Assembly (NCBI GenBank): GCA_963707575.1
Contig: OY970171.1
Location: forward strand, 1,612,001 to 1,676,000
Direction: 5' to 3'
Length of the DNA stretch: 64,000 nt
DNA from: Gaiellasilicea sp963707575
Lineage (GTDB): Bacteria; Actinomycetota; Thermoleophilia; Gaiellales; Gaiellaceae
The position numbers were made by a program, and so were the translations under genes. Positions 24,351 to 33,592 of the stretch are shown piece by piece; the stretch's first letter is position 1; each line of letters begins with the position of its first letter. The notes under the pieces were generated by a model. The model ran no database searches, had not been told where the DNA came from, and was given only the letters and a program-made list of their open reading frames with translations.

Positions 24351-24482
24351 ATTCCCGGTACTCAGCGTGGGTTTGGTAGGAGCGCTTCCTGCCGGTGTTC
24401 CTCTTTCACCGGCGGCGCATCAGTCTGCGAGCCCCCTACGCGTGGCTATGGCGATTCCCCTGTGGGTCCTGGGGACACGCCC

Positions 24483-24524
24483 CTACCCGCTGGTACCTCC
24501 ACTGCCCGTACTGGAATCTGTCAC
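24483..24524 (-). CDS. Possible 13-residue leader peptide behind a perfect Shine-Dalgarno
   Basis: GTG 24524 to TAG 24483 would encode MTDSSTGSGGTSG. AAAGGAGGTG (24542-24533) lies 8 nt upstream, the strongest ribosome-binding site seen in the window, where most genes have weak or none. The peptide is made almost only of Ser, Thr and Gly. It may be a regulatory leader peptide; coding status is not proven. Confidence 0.35.
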   Translation of the reverse strand: MTDSSTGSGGTSG

Positions 24525-24580
24525 TACCGGACCACCTCCTTTCCGCGGTACGCGGAATATAGCGGAGGGAGACGATGGCG

Positions 24581-25168
24581 CTACCGGAGGACGACGGAGA
24601 GCTCGAGCCCACGGTCGAGCGGCAGCGTCACGCTGACGAGCGTCGGGTCGGCCTGGCGTGCGGCCGAGTACGCGCCGAGCGTGTCGGCGTGCGAGAGCAC
24701 GTTGTCCGCGATCACGACGCCGCCCGGCTCGAGCTTCGTGCGCGCGAGCGCGAACAAGCGCTCGTAGTCGTCCTTCTCGGCGTCGAGGAAGACGACGTCG
24801 AAGACGTCGTCGAGCCGCTCCAGGGTCTCGAACGCGTCGCCCTCGGCGAGCTGCGCGAACTCGCCCAGCTCCGCCTCGGCGATGTTCCGCTCCCAGGCGT
24901 CCACCTTCGCCGGGTCGTTCTCCAGCGAGAGCACGCGGCCGCCGAACGTGCGGACGCCCGCCGCCAGCCAGATCGTCGAGTAGCCGCGCGACCCGCCGAG
25001 CTCCAGCACCTCGCACGCCGTCTGCGGGGAGACGTACGCGAACAGGAACTGGCCGGTCGTCCGTGCCACCTGCCGTGCCCGCTCCTCGCGTGGGACGCCG
25101 CGGGCGCGCTCGTCGGCGTCCTCGGCCTCGAGGCGCGCGAGCACGGCGCGGACGGCGTCGTCGAGCAC
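24581..25168 (-). CDS. O-methyltransferase (class I SAM-dependent, COMT/family 3)
   Basis: The product has 195 residues. SAM-binding motif I is VLELGGSRGYSTIWLA; later motifs are RVLSLENDPAKVDAWERNIAEA, FDVVFLDAEKDDYERLF and PGGVVIADNVL, which place it with the FkbM-independent, metal-dependent O-methyltransferase 3 group (FLDAEK contains the metal-site Asp). Substrate unknown. The GTG start shares one base with the Rieske gene stop (TAGTG), making it the last gene of the sufS-sufU-Rieske operon. Confidence 0.87.
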   Translation of the reverse strand: MLDDAVRAVLARLEAEDADERARGVPREERARQVARTTGQFLFAYVSPQTACEVLELGGSRGYSTIWLAAGVRTFGGRVLSLENDPAKVDAWERNIAEAELGEFAQLAEGDAFETLERLDDVFDVVFLDAEKDDYERLFALARTKLEPGGVVIADNVLSHADTLGAYSAARQADPTLVSVTLPLDRGLELSVVLR

Positions 25169-25485
25169 TAGGCGTCGACCTCGACCTTGACCCAGCCGTC
25201 CTCGACCCGGACGGGGAAGGTCGCCACGGGCTCGAAGGCCGGCAGCGTCAGCGCGCTTCCCGTCGTGAGGTCGAAGCGAGACCCGTGGCGTGGACAGATC
25301 GCGATGCACTGCTCGGGCTCCCATTCGCCCTCGCAGAGCGGGCCGTCGTCGTGCGAGCAGCGATCCTCGAGCGCGTAGTAGGAGCCGCCGCAGTTGTAGA
25401 CGCCGATCCCGACCACGCCCGCGTAGACGATCTTCACGTGCCCGGGCGGCAGCTCCGCCACCGGGCACACGTCCACGGTCGCCAC
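25168..25485 (-). CDS. Rieske [2Fe-2S] ferredoxin-like protein
   Basis: The product has 105 residues, one Rieske domain. The cluster ligands are C43-x-H45 in RCSHDDGPLCEG and C64-x2-H67 in ICPRHGSRFDL. It resembles NirD or dioxygenase-type soluble Rieske ferredoxins and is presumably a cytosolic electron carrier. In many actinobacterial suf operons a Rieske-type gene lies next to sufC/sufS/sufU, which fits its place here directly after sufU. The start and stop each share one base with neighbours (TAGTG). Confidence 0.9.
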   Translation of the reverse strand: MATVDVCPVAELPPGHVKIVYAGVVGIGVYNCGGSYYALEDRCSHDDGPLCEGEWEPEQCIAICPRHGSRFDLTTGSALTLPAFEPVATFPVRVEDGWVKVEVDA

Positions 25486-25913
25486 TATTCGATCGTCAGG
25501 TCGCCGCCGCCGGTCCACTCCTCGGGCAGCGCCGTCCCTTTGCTCTTGTGCAGTGCGACCTTCATCACGCCGAGGCCGAGGAGCGCGCACTTCAGGCGCA
25601 CGGGGGTGAGCGGGATGCCGATCTCCTCCAGCAGCTGCTCCTTCGGCATCCGTGCCACCTCGTCGGCGCTCTTGCCCTCCACGAGCTCCGTCAGCATCGA
25701 CGTCGCGGCCTGCGAGATCGCACACCCGCGCCCCTCGAAGCCGACCTCGGCGATCGTGTCGCCGTCGAAGCGGAGAGAGACCGTGACCTCGTCGCCGCAG
25801 AGCGGGTTCTGACCCTCCGCCTGCGCATCGGGGTCGTCGAGCAGCCCGTGTGAGCGCGGGTTCTTGTAGTGGTCGAGGATGACCTCGCGGTAGAGCTGAT
25901 CGAATTCCGACAT
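25485..25913 (-). CDS. sufU: SufU, sulfur acceptor and Fe-S assembly protein
   Basis: The product has 142 residues. Zinc and sulfur-transfer residues are in place: C39-x-D41 in NPLCGDEV, C64 in GRGCAIS and C109 in RLKCALL. The insertion between the second and third Cys that separates SufU from IscU is present. SufU takes persulfide sulfur from SufS and delivers it to the SufBCD scaffold. The ATG overlaps the sufS stop by one base (TGATG), so the pair is translationally coupled. Confidence 0.94.
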   Translation of the reverse strand: MSEFDQLYREVILDHYKNPRSHGLLDDPDAQAEGQNPLCGDEVTVSLRFDGDTIAEVGFEGRGCAISQAATSMLTELVEGKSADEVARMPKEQLLEEIGIPLTPVRLKCALLGLGVMKVALHKSKGTALPEEWTGGGDLTIE

Positions 25914-27157
25914 CAGCCGAGACTGCTCTTGACCTTCTCCAGCCCGGCGACGAGGCGGTCGATCTCCTCGGGGATCGTGTAGAGGTAGAAGCTGGCGCGG
26001 TTCGTGGCGACGACGCCGAGGCGATGCATCAGCGGCTGCGTGCAGTGGTGCCCGCCGCGGATCGCGACGCCCTCCCAGTCGAGGATCTGGCAGACGTCGT
26101 GCGGATGTACCCCTTCCACGTTGAAGGAGACGATGCCGGCGCGCCGGTCGACCGGGGGGCCGTAGGTCTCGATCCAGTCGAGCTCGTCCAGCCGTCCGAG
26201 CGCGTACTCGGTCAGCTCGTGCTCGTGGGCCTCGATCGCCTCCAGGCCGACGGCGTTCAGGTAGTCGATCGCGGCTCCGAACCCGACGGCCTCGGCGATC
26301 GGGCCCGTGCCGGCCTCGAACTTGTACGGCAGCTGGCCCCAGGTCGTCTTCTCGACGTCGACCGTGTGGATCATGTGCCCGCCGAGGTTGAAGGGCGACA
26401 TCGACTCGAGCAGCTCGCGGCGGCCCCAGAGCGCGCCCACACCCGTCGGCCCGAGCATCTTGTGCGCCGAGATGGCGAGGAAGTCGCACCCGAGCGCCTG
26501 CACGTCGATCGCCCGGTGCGGCGCGGCCTGTGCTGCGTCGACGACCATGATCGCGCCCTGCTCGTGAGCCCAGGCGACGAGCTTCTCGATCGGGTTGATC
26601 GTGCCGAGCGTGTTCGAGACGAGACCGGTCGCGACGACCTTGACGTGGCCTTCTGCCGCGATGCGGTCGAGCTCGTCGAGCCGGAGCTCGCCGTGGTCGT
26701 CGATCGGGATCGTGCGGAAGCCCGCGCCGGTCCGGCCCGCGATGTACTGCCACGGGACGAAGTTCGAGTGGTGCTCCAGCTCGCTGACGACGACGAGGTC
26801 GCCCTCGCCCAGGTTGTCGAGCCCCCAGGCGTAGGCCACGAGGTTCAGCGCCTCGGTGGCCTGGCGCGTGAAGATCACCTCGCGCTCGGAGGGCGCGTTC
26901 ACGAACGCCGCCACCTTCGCGCGAGCACCCTCGTACGCGTCCGTCGCGCGCTCGGCGAGCCGGTAGACGCCGCGATGCACGTTCGCGTAGGAGTGCGAGT
27001 AGAGCTCGACCATCGCGTCGAGGACCTGGCGTGGCTTCTGCGACGAGGCCGCCGAGTCGAGGAAGGCGACGGGCTTCCCGTTCACGAGCTCCTCGAGGAA
27101 GGGGAAATCGGCGCGCAGGCGCTGGGCGTCGAGCTTCGGGGTGGCGGTGACAGCCAT
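25913..27157 (-). CDS. sufS: Cysteine desulfurase SufS
   Basis: The product has 414 residues and is a PLP enzyme of the class V aminotransferase fold that liberates sulfur from cysteine. It has NGKPVAFLDSAASSQKP, ANVHRGVYRLAERAT, VVSELEHHSNFVPWQ, the PLP Lys in ISAHKMLGPTGVG (about 232) and the catalytic Cys in RGGHHCTQPLM (about 371), whose short loop is type II (SufS/CsdA). It is first gene of the operon sufS-sufU-Rieske-methyltransferase. A TACCAT hexamer lies 8 nt before the ATG. The scaffold genes sufB, sufC and sufD are not in the window. Confidence 0.95.
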   Translation of the reverse strand: MAVTATPKLDAQRLRADFPFLEELVNGKPVAFLDSAASSQKPRQVLDAMVELYSHSYANVHRGVYRLAERATDAYEGARAKVAAFVNAPSEREVIFTRQATEALNLVAYAWGLDNLGEGDLVVVSELEHHSNFVPWQYIAGRTGAGFRTIPIDDHGELRLDELDRIAAEGHVKVVATGLVSNTLGTINPIEKLVAWAHEQGAIMVVDAAQAAPHRAIDVQALGCDFLAISAHKMLGPTGVGALWGRRELLESMSPFNLGGHMIHTVDVEKTTWGQLPYKFEAGTGPIAEAVGFGAAIDYLNAVGLEAIEAHEHELTEYALGRLDELDWIETYGPPVDRRAGIVSFNVEGVHPHDVCQILDWEGVAIRGGHHCTQPLMHRLGVVATNRASFYLYTIPEEIDRLVAGLEKVKSSLG

Positions 27158-27186
27158 CGACCTGAATGGTACTGGCCGGGTTCGTC

Positions 27187-27801
27187 CTAGCCGCGCGGGT
27201 CGACCTTGCCGTTCGTCGCCGCGCGCTCGGCGATCTCGCGCTCGCGCTCGACAGCCTGCGCGGCGCCTTCGAGCACCTCGGCGAGCATGTGCACGCGCTC
27301 GCGCTCGGAGGTGAGCCCGAGCAGGCGTTGCTTCAGCTCTGCGGCGAACTCGAAGCGGCCGGCGAGCTCGAAGGAGAGCTGGTCGGCGCCGGGCGGCGGC
27401 GGCTCCACCTCCGCGCCCGTCAGCTCGACGAGGCGCCCGAAGAGCTCGAGCGCTCGCTCCTCGTCGGCGGGGTCGGCGGGGTCGGGCTCGTCCTCCACCG
27501 GCTCGACCACGGCGGTCTGGAACGAGCGGCCGCCCGTCAGCTCGAGCAACCTGAAGCGTTCACGCCCCTCGACGACGATGTTGAGGCGGCCGTCCTCGAA
27601 GCGCTCGAGCACCTCGGTGACGGCGGCCCGGGTGCCGAGCTCCCGCAGCCCCTCCTCGTCGGCGAAGACGAGCCCGAACTCGCGCTCGTCGGCCAGGCAC
27701 TCCGCGATCAGCTCCTGGTAGCGGTCCTCGAAGATGTGCAGCGGGATCTGCTCGGTCGGGAGCAGCACGATCCCGAGGGGGAAGAGTCCGAGCTCCGGCA
27801 T
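27187..27801 (-). CDS. LON peptidase substrate-binding domain protein
   Basis: The product has 204 residues and consists of a stand-alone LON N-terminal domain: MPELGLFPLGIVLLPTEQIPLHIFEDRYQEL, FGLVFADEEG and LNIVVEGRERFRLLEL, followed by a charged helical C-terminus. It has no ATPase or protease domain. Function is uncertain; homologues bind unfolded peptides or act as cereblon-like adaptors. TAACCT lies exactly 6 nt before the ATG, suggesting a leaderless mRNA. It is separated from sufS by 29 bp and may read through into it. Confidence 0.88.
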   Translation of the reverse strand: MPELGLFPLGIVLLPTEQIPLHIFEDRYQELIAECLADEREFGLVFADEEGLRELGTRAAVTEVLERFEDGRLNIVVEGRERFRLLELTGGRSFQTAVVEPVEDEPDPADPADEERALELFGRLVELTGAEVEPPPPGADQLSFELAGRFEFAAELKQRLLGLTSERERVHMLAEVLEGAAQAVEREREIAERAATNGKVDPRG

Positions 27802-27807
27802 GCGGGA

Positions 27808-27813
27808 AGGTTA
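27808..27813 (-). promoter_or_regulatory. -10-like hexamer of the LON-domain gene
   Basis: TAACCT is read on the minus strand 6 nt before the ATG at 27801, the same geometry as the other putative leaderless genes. Confidence 0.45.
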
Positions 27814-28491
27814 CGCGCGCTCGTAGGCGGCGATCCGGAAGAGGGGGCCGTCGCGCTCGGACGAAAGGGCCAGCCCCTGCGACTCGACCGCGGCGGCGAG
27901 CGCATCGGGCGGATGGACGAAGACCCGAAAGCGCCGGCGGGTCAGCCTGAGCACGACGTTCGTGGCCCCGAAGAAGGCGCGCGACCAGATGACGTCGCGC
28001 GGAAAGCTGAGCGCGAGCGTGCGCCGCGCGAGCGACGCTGCGAGTGCGGCCAGCTCGACACCGTCCGGCGTGCAGCAGACGACCTTGTTCAGCACGACGA
28101 CGTCGGCCGAGGTGCGTGCCGGCGGATCCGCGATGAGGTCGGCGGTGCGGTAGGAGACCCTCTCGCCGACGCCGGCCTCGACGGCCAGCGCGCGGGCGTG
28201 CTCCTCGTAGACCGGCACGAGCTCGACCACCTCGCCACGGCTCGCTCCCGCCTTCAGCAGCTCGAGCAGCACCTGGCCGATGCCCCCGCCGATCTCGAGC
28301 ACCTCCGCGCCCTCGATCCCCCGTGCGGAAGCCCGCCTGGCGAGCGAGCGGGCCATCTTGTCGGGGCCCCGCCGCCGGTAGCGGCGCGCCAGGCGGCGCG
28401 CGAAGCGCTCCTGGAAGAGCTCCTCCTGGCCGTGCCGCGCGCAGCAACCGCTCACGTGCTCCACGGTCGCACCGGGCACGCGGGTGGTCAA
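27811..28491 (-). CDS. SAM-dependent methyltransferase
   Basis: The product has 226 residues. Motif I is VLEIGGGIGQVLLELLKAG; further SAM-binding features are VVELVPVYEEHA and DVVVLNKVVCCTPD. The CCTPD segment and overall layout recall Mg-protoporphyrin or ubiquinone-type small-molecule methyltransferases, but the substrate cannot be assigned. Cys-rich elements occur near the N-terminus (SGCCARHG). A shorter start at GTG 28464 is plausible. It is divergent from ettA with a 23-bp gap, so the two promoters overlap. Confidence 0.82.
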   Translation of the reverse strand: MTTRVPGATVEHVSGCCARHGQEELFQERFARRLARRYRRRGPDKMARSLARRASARGIEGAEVLEIGGGIGQVLLELLKAGASRGEVVELVPVYEEHARALAVEAGVGERVSYRTADLIADPPARTSADVVVLNKVVCCTPDGVELAALAASLARRTLALSFPRDVIWSRAFFGATNVVLRLTRRRFRVFVHPPDALAAAVESQGLALSSERDGPLFRIAAYERA

Positions 28492-28514
28492 GTCGGCCGC
28501 TATCGTCGGGGGCG

Positions 28515-30185
<1,671 letters not shown>

Positions 30186-30626
30186 CTAGCCGCTGAGCAC
30201 GAGCAGGACCGGCTCCTCCTGCGCGAGCAGCGCCGCATCGAACTCGATGGGCACCGTGTCCTCGAGCACGAAGCGGTAGCCCGACCGCTCCGGCAGGTCG
30301 ACCTCGACGTCCATCACGCACACGGTCGGCATGCGGTCGGACTCCCAGTCGATGCTGGGATCGGCGTTCTCCGCGCGGCCGGCCGGCAGCTCGCCCTCGG
30401 CGACGAGCGCGCCGTCCGGCGCCTCGACCCTGAACGGGGTGCCTCGGTGGATGTGCCGGAAGGGCTCCGCGCCGGAGCACTCGACGCCCTCGGTGCGAAT
30501 GTTGTTGTCGGGGATCACGACACGCAGGCTCGCCTGCGTCGCGTCCCCGCCTCCGCCGCAGCTCGTGGCTGCGAGCGCCACGAAGGCCAGGACGGGCAGC
30601 ACTGGCACAACGGTGCGCCGGGTCAT
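30186..30626 (-). CDS. Small lipoprotein of unknown function
   Basis: The product has 146 residues. The signal peptide ends in a lipobox-like AATSCGGGG, so it is likely lipid-anchored outside the membrane. The mature part contains FRHIHRGTPFRVEAPDGALVA and VCVMDVEVDLPERSGYRF, a probable small beta domain with three Cys. No family recognised. The ATG overlaps the stop of the thioredoxin-like lipoprotein gene (ATGA), implying a joint function or shared export. Confidence 0.7.
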   Translation of the reverse strand: MTRRTVVPVLPVLAFVALAATSCGGGGDATQASLRVVIPDNNIRTEGVECSGAEPFRHIHRGTPFRVEAPDGALVAEGELPAGRAENADPSIDWESDRMPTVCVMDVEVDLPERSGYRFVLEDTVPIEFDAALLAQEEPVLLVLSG

Positions 30627-31192
30627 TCGTGGACGACGAGCTCGTCGAGCTCCGCCGCCAACTCGTCGGCGTCGACGCCGTTCGGCCAGCCGCGCAGCAC
30701 TTTGCCGCCCTGCGAAACGAGCGCGACGAGCGCAGGCTCGCGGGCGGCGTAGCTCAGCCAGATCCGCTCGCCGGCGACCGCGAGCGGGTACCCGAGGTCG
30801 AGCTCCTCGGCGTACTCGGCGGCCTCCGTATCGTCGTTCCCGACGACTCCGAGCAGCGCGATCGCGCCGTCGTGCTCGTCGACCGCACTTGCGACCTCGC
30901 GATGGATGTCTGCGCAGCGGTCGCAGAAGCTCGCGGTGAACATCAGCACGAGCGGCCGGTCGGCCCAGAGCTCGCTTGCCGTCACCGGCGTTCCGTCGAC
31001 GAGCTCGGCGGAGAAGTCGGGTGCGGACGGCGCGGAGGCCGGCGGCTCCTGGAACCCGATCCCGCTCGGAACCGGGCCCGGCAGGTCGGCTGCGCCTCCG
31101 GCCGGCTCGTCGTCGCCGCCGCCGCAGCCGGCGAGCAGGAGCGCGAGCACGAGCACGAAGCAACGCGCCGCGGCGCGCGGTCTCCTGGTCAT
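30623..31192 (-). CDS. TlpA-like thioredoxin-fold lipoprotein
   Basis: The product has 189 residues. The signal peptide carries the lipobox LLAGC. After an acidic Pro/Ala linker there is an AhpC/TSA-TlpA thioredoxin fold with the redox-active CxxC in FTASFCDRCADIH, and the family's later VVGNDDTEAAEYAEEL and ISQGGK-type cis-Pro neighbourhood (ALVSQGGKVLRGWP). It is predicted to reduce or oxidise exported thiols, for instance in cytochrome c maturation. It is coupled to the small lipoprotein gene downstream. Confidence 0.85.
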   Translation of the reverse strand: MTRRPRAAARCFVLVLALLLAGCGGGDDEPAGGAADLPGPVPSGIGFQEPPASAPSAPDFSAELVDGTPVTASELWADRPLVLMFTASFCDRCADIHREVASAVDEHDGAIALLGVVGNDDTEAAEYAEELDLGYPLAVAGERIWLSYAAREPALVALVSQGGKVLRGWPNGVDADELAAELDELVVHE

Positions 31193-31224
31193 GGCCCAAC
31201 CATAGATGCGGCGGGAAACGACGA

Positions 31225-31259
31225 GGTGGGGGCGGAGCTCGTGCCGCTCCGCCCCCACC
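31225..31259 (-). terminator. 14-bp perfect hairpin after the M6 protease gene
   Basis: GGTGGGGGCGGAGC (31225-31238) and GCTCCGCCCCCACC (31246-31259) are exact reverse complements around a 7-nt loop, 19 bp after the protease stop and before the next minus-strand gene. The following bases are only weakly T-rich. Confidence 0.7.
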
Positions 31260-31278
31260 GTCGCCGGTCTCAGCCCTG

Positions 31279-33399
31279 CTAGTTCGGCGTCGTGTCCTTG
31301 ACGTGCACGTCGCAGCGCTTCGTCGCCGTCTTGGACGGGTCGGACTCCGAGGTCGCCCGGAAGGTGACCGTCGTTTCGGCGCGCCGGCCCGGCTCCTGGC
31401 GGAGCACGTGCACCGGCACCTGGACGGTCTCGCCGGCCTGCACCGCTGCGAGCGCGTTCGGGACCGTCACGGTCCAGTTCTCGCTGCTCGACGTCGCAGA
31501 CACGCGGTAGATGTCCGAGTCGAAGATGCCCGTCCCGGCCTCGCCGGTGTTCGTGAGCGAGAACGAGCAGGTCGCGAGGAAGCCGGGGCGCTGCCCGGTC
31601 TTCTTCACCCGACCGAGGTCGAGACCCCGGTCGAACGGATCCCCGGTCGTCCGGCGGACGCCGAGGTCGTAGGAGAGCACGCCCTCCGCGTCGCGGCGCT
31701 TGTCGAGCACGTAGAAGTGGAGCGAGTTGAACGTGTCTACGTACTCGTACTGGCTTCCGGAGTTCGTGCCCGCATGGAACGTCGCGTCGTTCAGCTGGCG
31801 CGGGTCGCCGCGGACGACGGGCACCGGGGTCCCGTCGGGCCGGTAGAAGTCGATCATCCCGATGTCCTGCGGCCTCGGGTCGATGATCCAGGCATTGGGC
31901 GTGCCGCTCGTGCGGCTCTTCGAGAGCAGGACGCCGTGTCCCGGCACGAACGAGTCGTTGCCGACTCGCTCGACGACCTCGAGCCGGTAGGCCGTGTAGC
32001 TCCCGCTCCGGTTCGGGCAGTAGAAGAGCTGGTCGCCGACATAGCCCTGGTTGGCGCAGGTGCCCGCCAGATCGCCGCCGGTGCCGAAGTTGACGGTCAC
32101 GCCGACGAGCTCGCCGTCGTCCGGGACCGAGGAGCGCGCCTGCACCGTCGCGACGGCCACGCCCTGGTCGGCGAGCGTGTTCCGCTCGAGCGTCACCTGC
32201 TCGTCCGCCGGCAGCACACCCAGGCGGTTCTTGAAGTGCAGCATGTGGTGCGGGCCGAGCGCGGAGCCGCCGGCGTTCGGGATCTGCCAGCGGTTGTGGG
32301 TGCCGCCGGGGCCGTTGAACGTGCCGCGGCTCATCATCTCCCAGTACCCGGTGTAGTTCCGGTCGGTGTCACCGAACGGGTTGTTGTAGTTGTCCGGCAG
32401 GCCACGTAGGTGGCTGAACTCGTGGGCGAACACGCTCTGCCCCGAGCTCTCGGCCTGGGTCGAGCTGCCGCCTCCGGCGTTCGGCCAATGGTTCGAAGCG
32501 GCCAGCCAGGACGACCACGGGACGTAGCGCGTCGGGGCCCAGTTCGGGATCGGGTTGCCGGCGGCGTTCAGCACCGGGCCGCTCTCCGCTCCGGGCGGTC
32601 CGAATGCGGCCGGGACTTCCTCCCGCTCCTCCCACAGCATCTCGCCGAACTCCTGCCACGTCGACGACTCGTCGTGGCCGGCGGTGACATAGAAGATGTT
32701 GTCGTATCCGCACAGCGTCGTCGTGCAGCCGATCGCGGCACGCCAGAGCCCACCGGCGGCGGCGCGGATGTCGCGGCCGCAGGTGTCGCCTGCGGGACAG
32801 ACCGAGTTGGCCTGGCTGCCGACGCTGCCGTTGAACTGCCCGAGCCCGAACTCGTGTAGGTCGCCGGGCATCGTGTAGGGGCCGAAGGTCTCGGGGTCCA
32901 CGCCGATGCGGCCGTGCGTGTCCTCGAGCCAATAGCTGTTCAGCGTCATCCCGCCGTTGAACTCGTTCGGGGTCGAGTAGTACTCGTGCATCCACTGGTT
33001 GACGTCTTCCGGCGCGACCGGCGTCCAGCCCGGCTGTGGGTTCCCGAATGGATGCGACTCGGGCGGCTGGCTGATCAGGAACGGCTGGTCGGCGAAGTCG
33101 ACCAGCACGATCGCCGTGCGGTACTGCACGTCGGTGCCGTTCGTCGCCGGGTCGTAGTAGGCCGGGTTCCGGTCCGGAACCTGGTGGTAGTCGGCCCAGG
33201 TCAGGTTGGCCTGGTCGACCCAGTTCTGCGCGTCGATCGGCTGGAGCAGCGGATGGTCCGCGAGCTCCGGAGGCGTCGCGGCGGACGGCGCCACCGCGAT
33301 CGCGGCCGAAAGCACGAGGAGTGCGAGTGTGGCGAGGCCGCGCACCCTGAAGCGCGATCGGCCCGACTTCGAGGTCGGCTGAGTCTTCACTGTCTTCAC
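31279..33399 (-). CDS. Secreted M6-family (immune inhibitor A-like) metalloprotease
   Basis: The product has 706 residues. A basic signal peptide (about 1-42, ending AVAPSAATPP) shows secretion. The zinc site is in FAHEFSHLRGLPDNYNN (about 325), the extended HExxHxxGLPD motif of M6 peptidases, followed by a Met-turn-like YWEMMSRG. The region after about 400 has beta-rich domains, ending in a CARDB/DUF11-like module (SFSLTNTGEAGTG... TATKRCDVHVKD). Extracellular Cys pairs are plentiful. The GTG start is preceded by GAAGGAAGG. It is divergent from the MFS gene across 193 bp. Confidence 0.88.
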   Translation of the reverse strand: MKTVKTQPTSKSGRSRFRVRGLATLALLVLSAAIAVAPSAATPPELADHPLLQPIDAQNWVDQANLTWADYHQVPDRNPAYYDPATNGTDVQYRTAIVLVDFADQPFLISQPPESHPFGNPQPGWTPVAPEDVNQWMHEYYSTPNEFNGGMTLNSYWLEDTHGRIGVDPETFGPYTMPGDLHEFGLGQFNGSVGSQANSVCPAGDTCGRDIRAAAGGLWRAAIGCTTTLCGYDNIFYVTAGHDESSTWQEFGEMLWEEREEVPAAFGPPGAESGPVLNAAGNPIPNWAPTRYVPWSSWLAASNHWPNAGGGSSTQAESSGQSVFAHEFSHLRGLPDNYNNPFGDTDRNYTGYWEMMSRGTFNGPGGTHNRWQIPNAGGSALGPHHMLHFKNRLGVLPADEQVTLERNTLADQGVAVATVQARSSVPDDGELVGVTVNFGTGGDLAGTCANQGYVGDQLFYCPNRSGSYTAYRLEVVERVGNDSFVPGHGVLLSKSRTSGTPNAWIIDPRPQDIGMIDFYRPDGTPVPVVRGDPRQLNDATFHAGTNSGSQYEYVDTFNSLHFYVLDKRRDAEGVLSYDLGVRRTTGDPFDRGLDLGRVKKTGQRPGFLATCSFSLTNTGEAGTGIFDSDIYRVSATSSSENWTVTVPNALAAVQAGETVQVPVHVLRQEPGRRAETTVTFRATSESDPSKTATKRCDVHVKDTTPN

Positions 33400-33580
33400 A
33401 CCTAGCCCTTCCTTCGAGTGCCTCTCCCCCCTGCGGCGAGAGCGAATGTGGTGCGTCCTCGGCGAAACGGGAGCGCGCGTGCCTGCCGTCCCGCCAGGGC
33501 GCCAGGAACCTACAAGGGCTCGACGTTTGCTGCGACGGTTCGTTGAGCTACCTCCACGCCGCGCTCGACCCCCGCGTGAC

Positions 33581-33586
33581 TAGGCT
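33581..33586 (+). promoter_or_regulatory. -10-like hexamer of the MFS gene
   Basis: TAGGCT lies exactly 6 nt before the ATG at 33593; the same hexamer and spacing recur at 46667 and 58116. Confidence 0.5.
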
Positions 33587-33592
33587 CGGCGC

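Larger units (their letters stand above)
24318..24549 (-). ncRNA. Candidate structured small RNA or leader with intrinsic terminator
   Basis: On the minus strand a TATATT hexamer (24561-24556) is followed by a perfect Shine-Dalgarno sequence, a 13-codon ORF, several pairable segments (CCGGTG/CACCGG around a 9-nt loop; GTGG-GGTAG-TTCC 5' segments that can pair with GGAA-CTACC-CCAC near the 3' end) and a 10-bp GC hairpin followed by TTCTTTTT. No gene lies downstream on this strand before the terminator, so it behaves as an independent RNA. The overall fold, long-range paired arms with internal loops, recalls 6S RNA, but I could not identify a known family. Confidence 0.4.

Noticed and set aside
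24526..24542. Plus-strand GGACCACCTCCTTTCC as a 16S rRNA 3'-end fragment
   Set aside because: It resembles the 16S tail only because the opposite strand carries a perfect Shine-Dalgarno sequence; no other rRNA similarity surrounds it.
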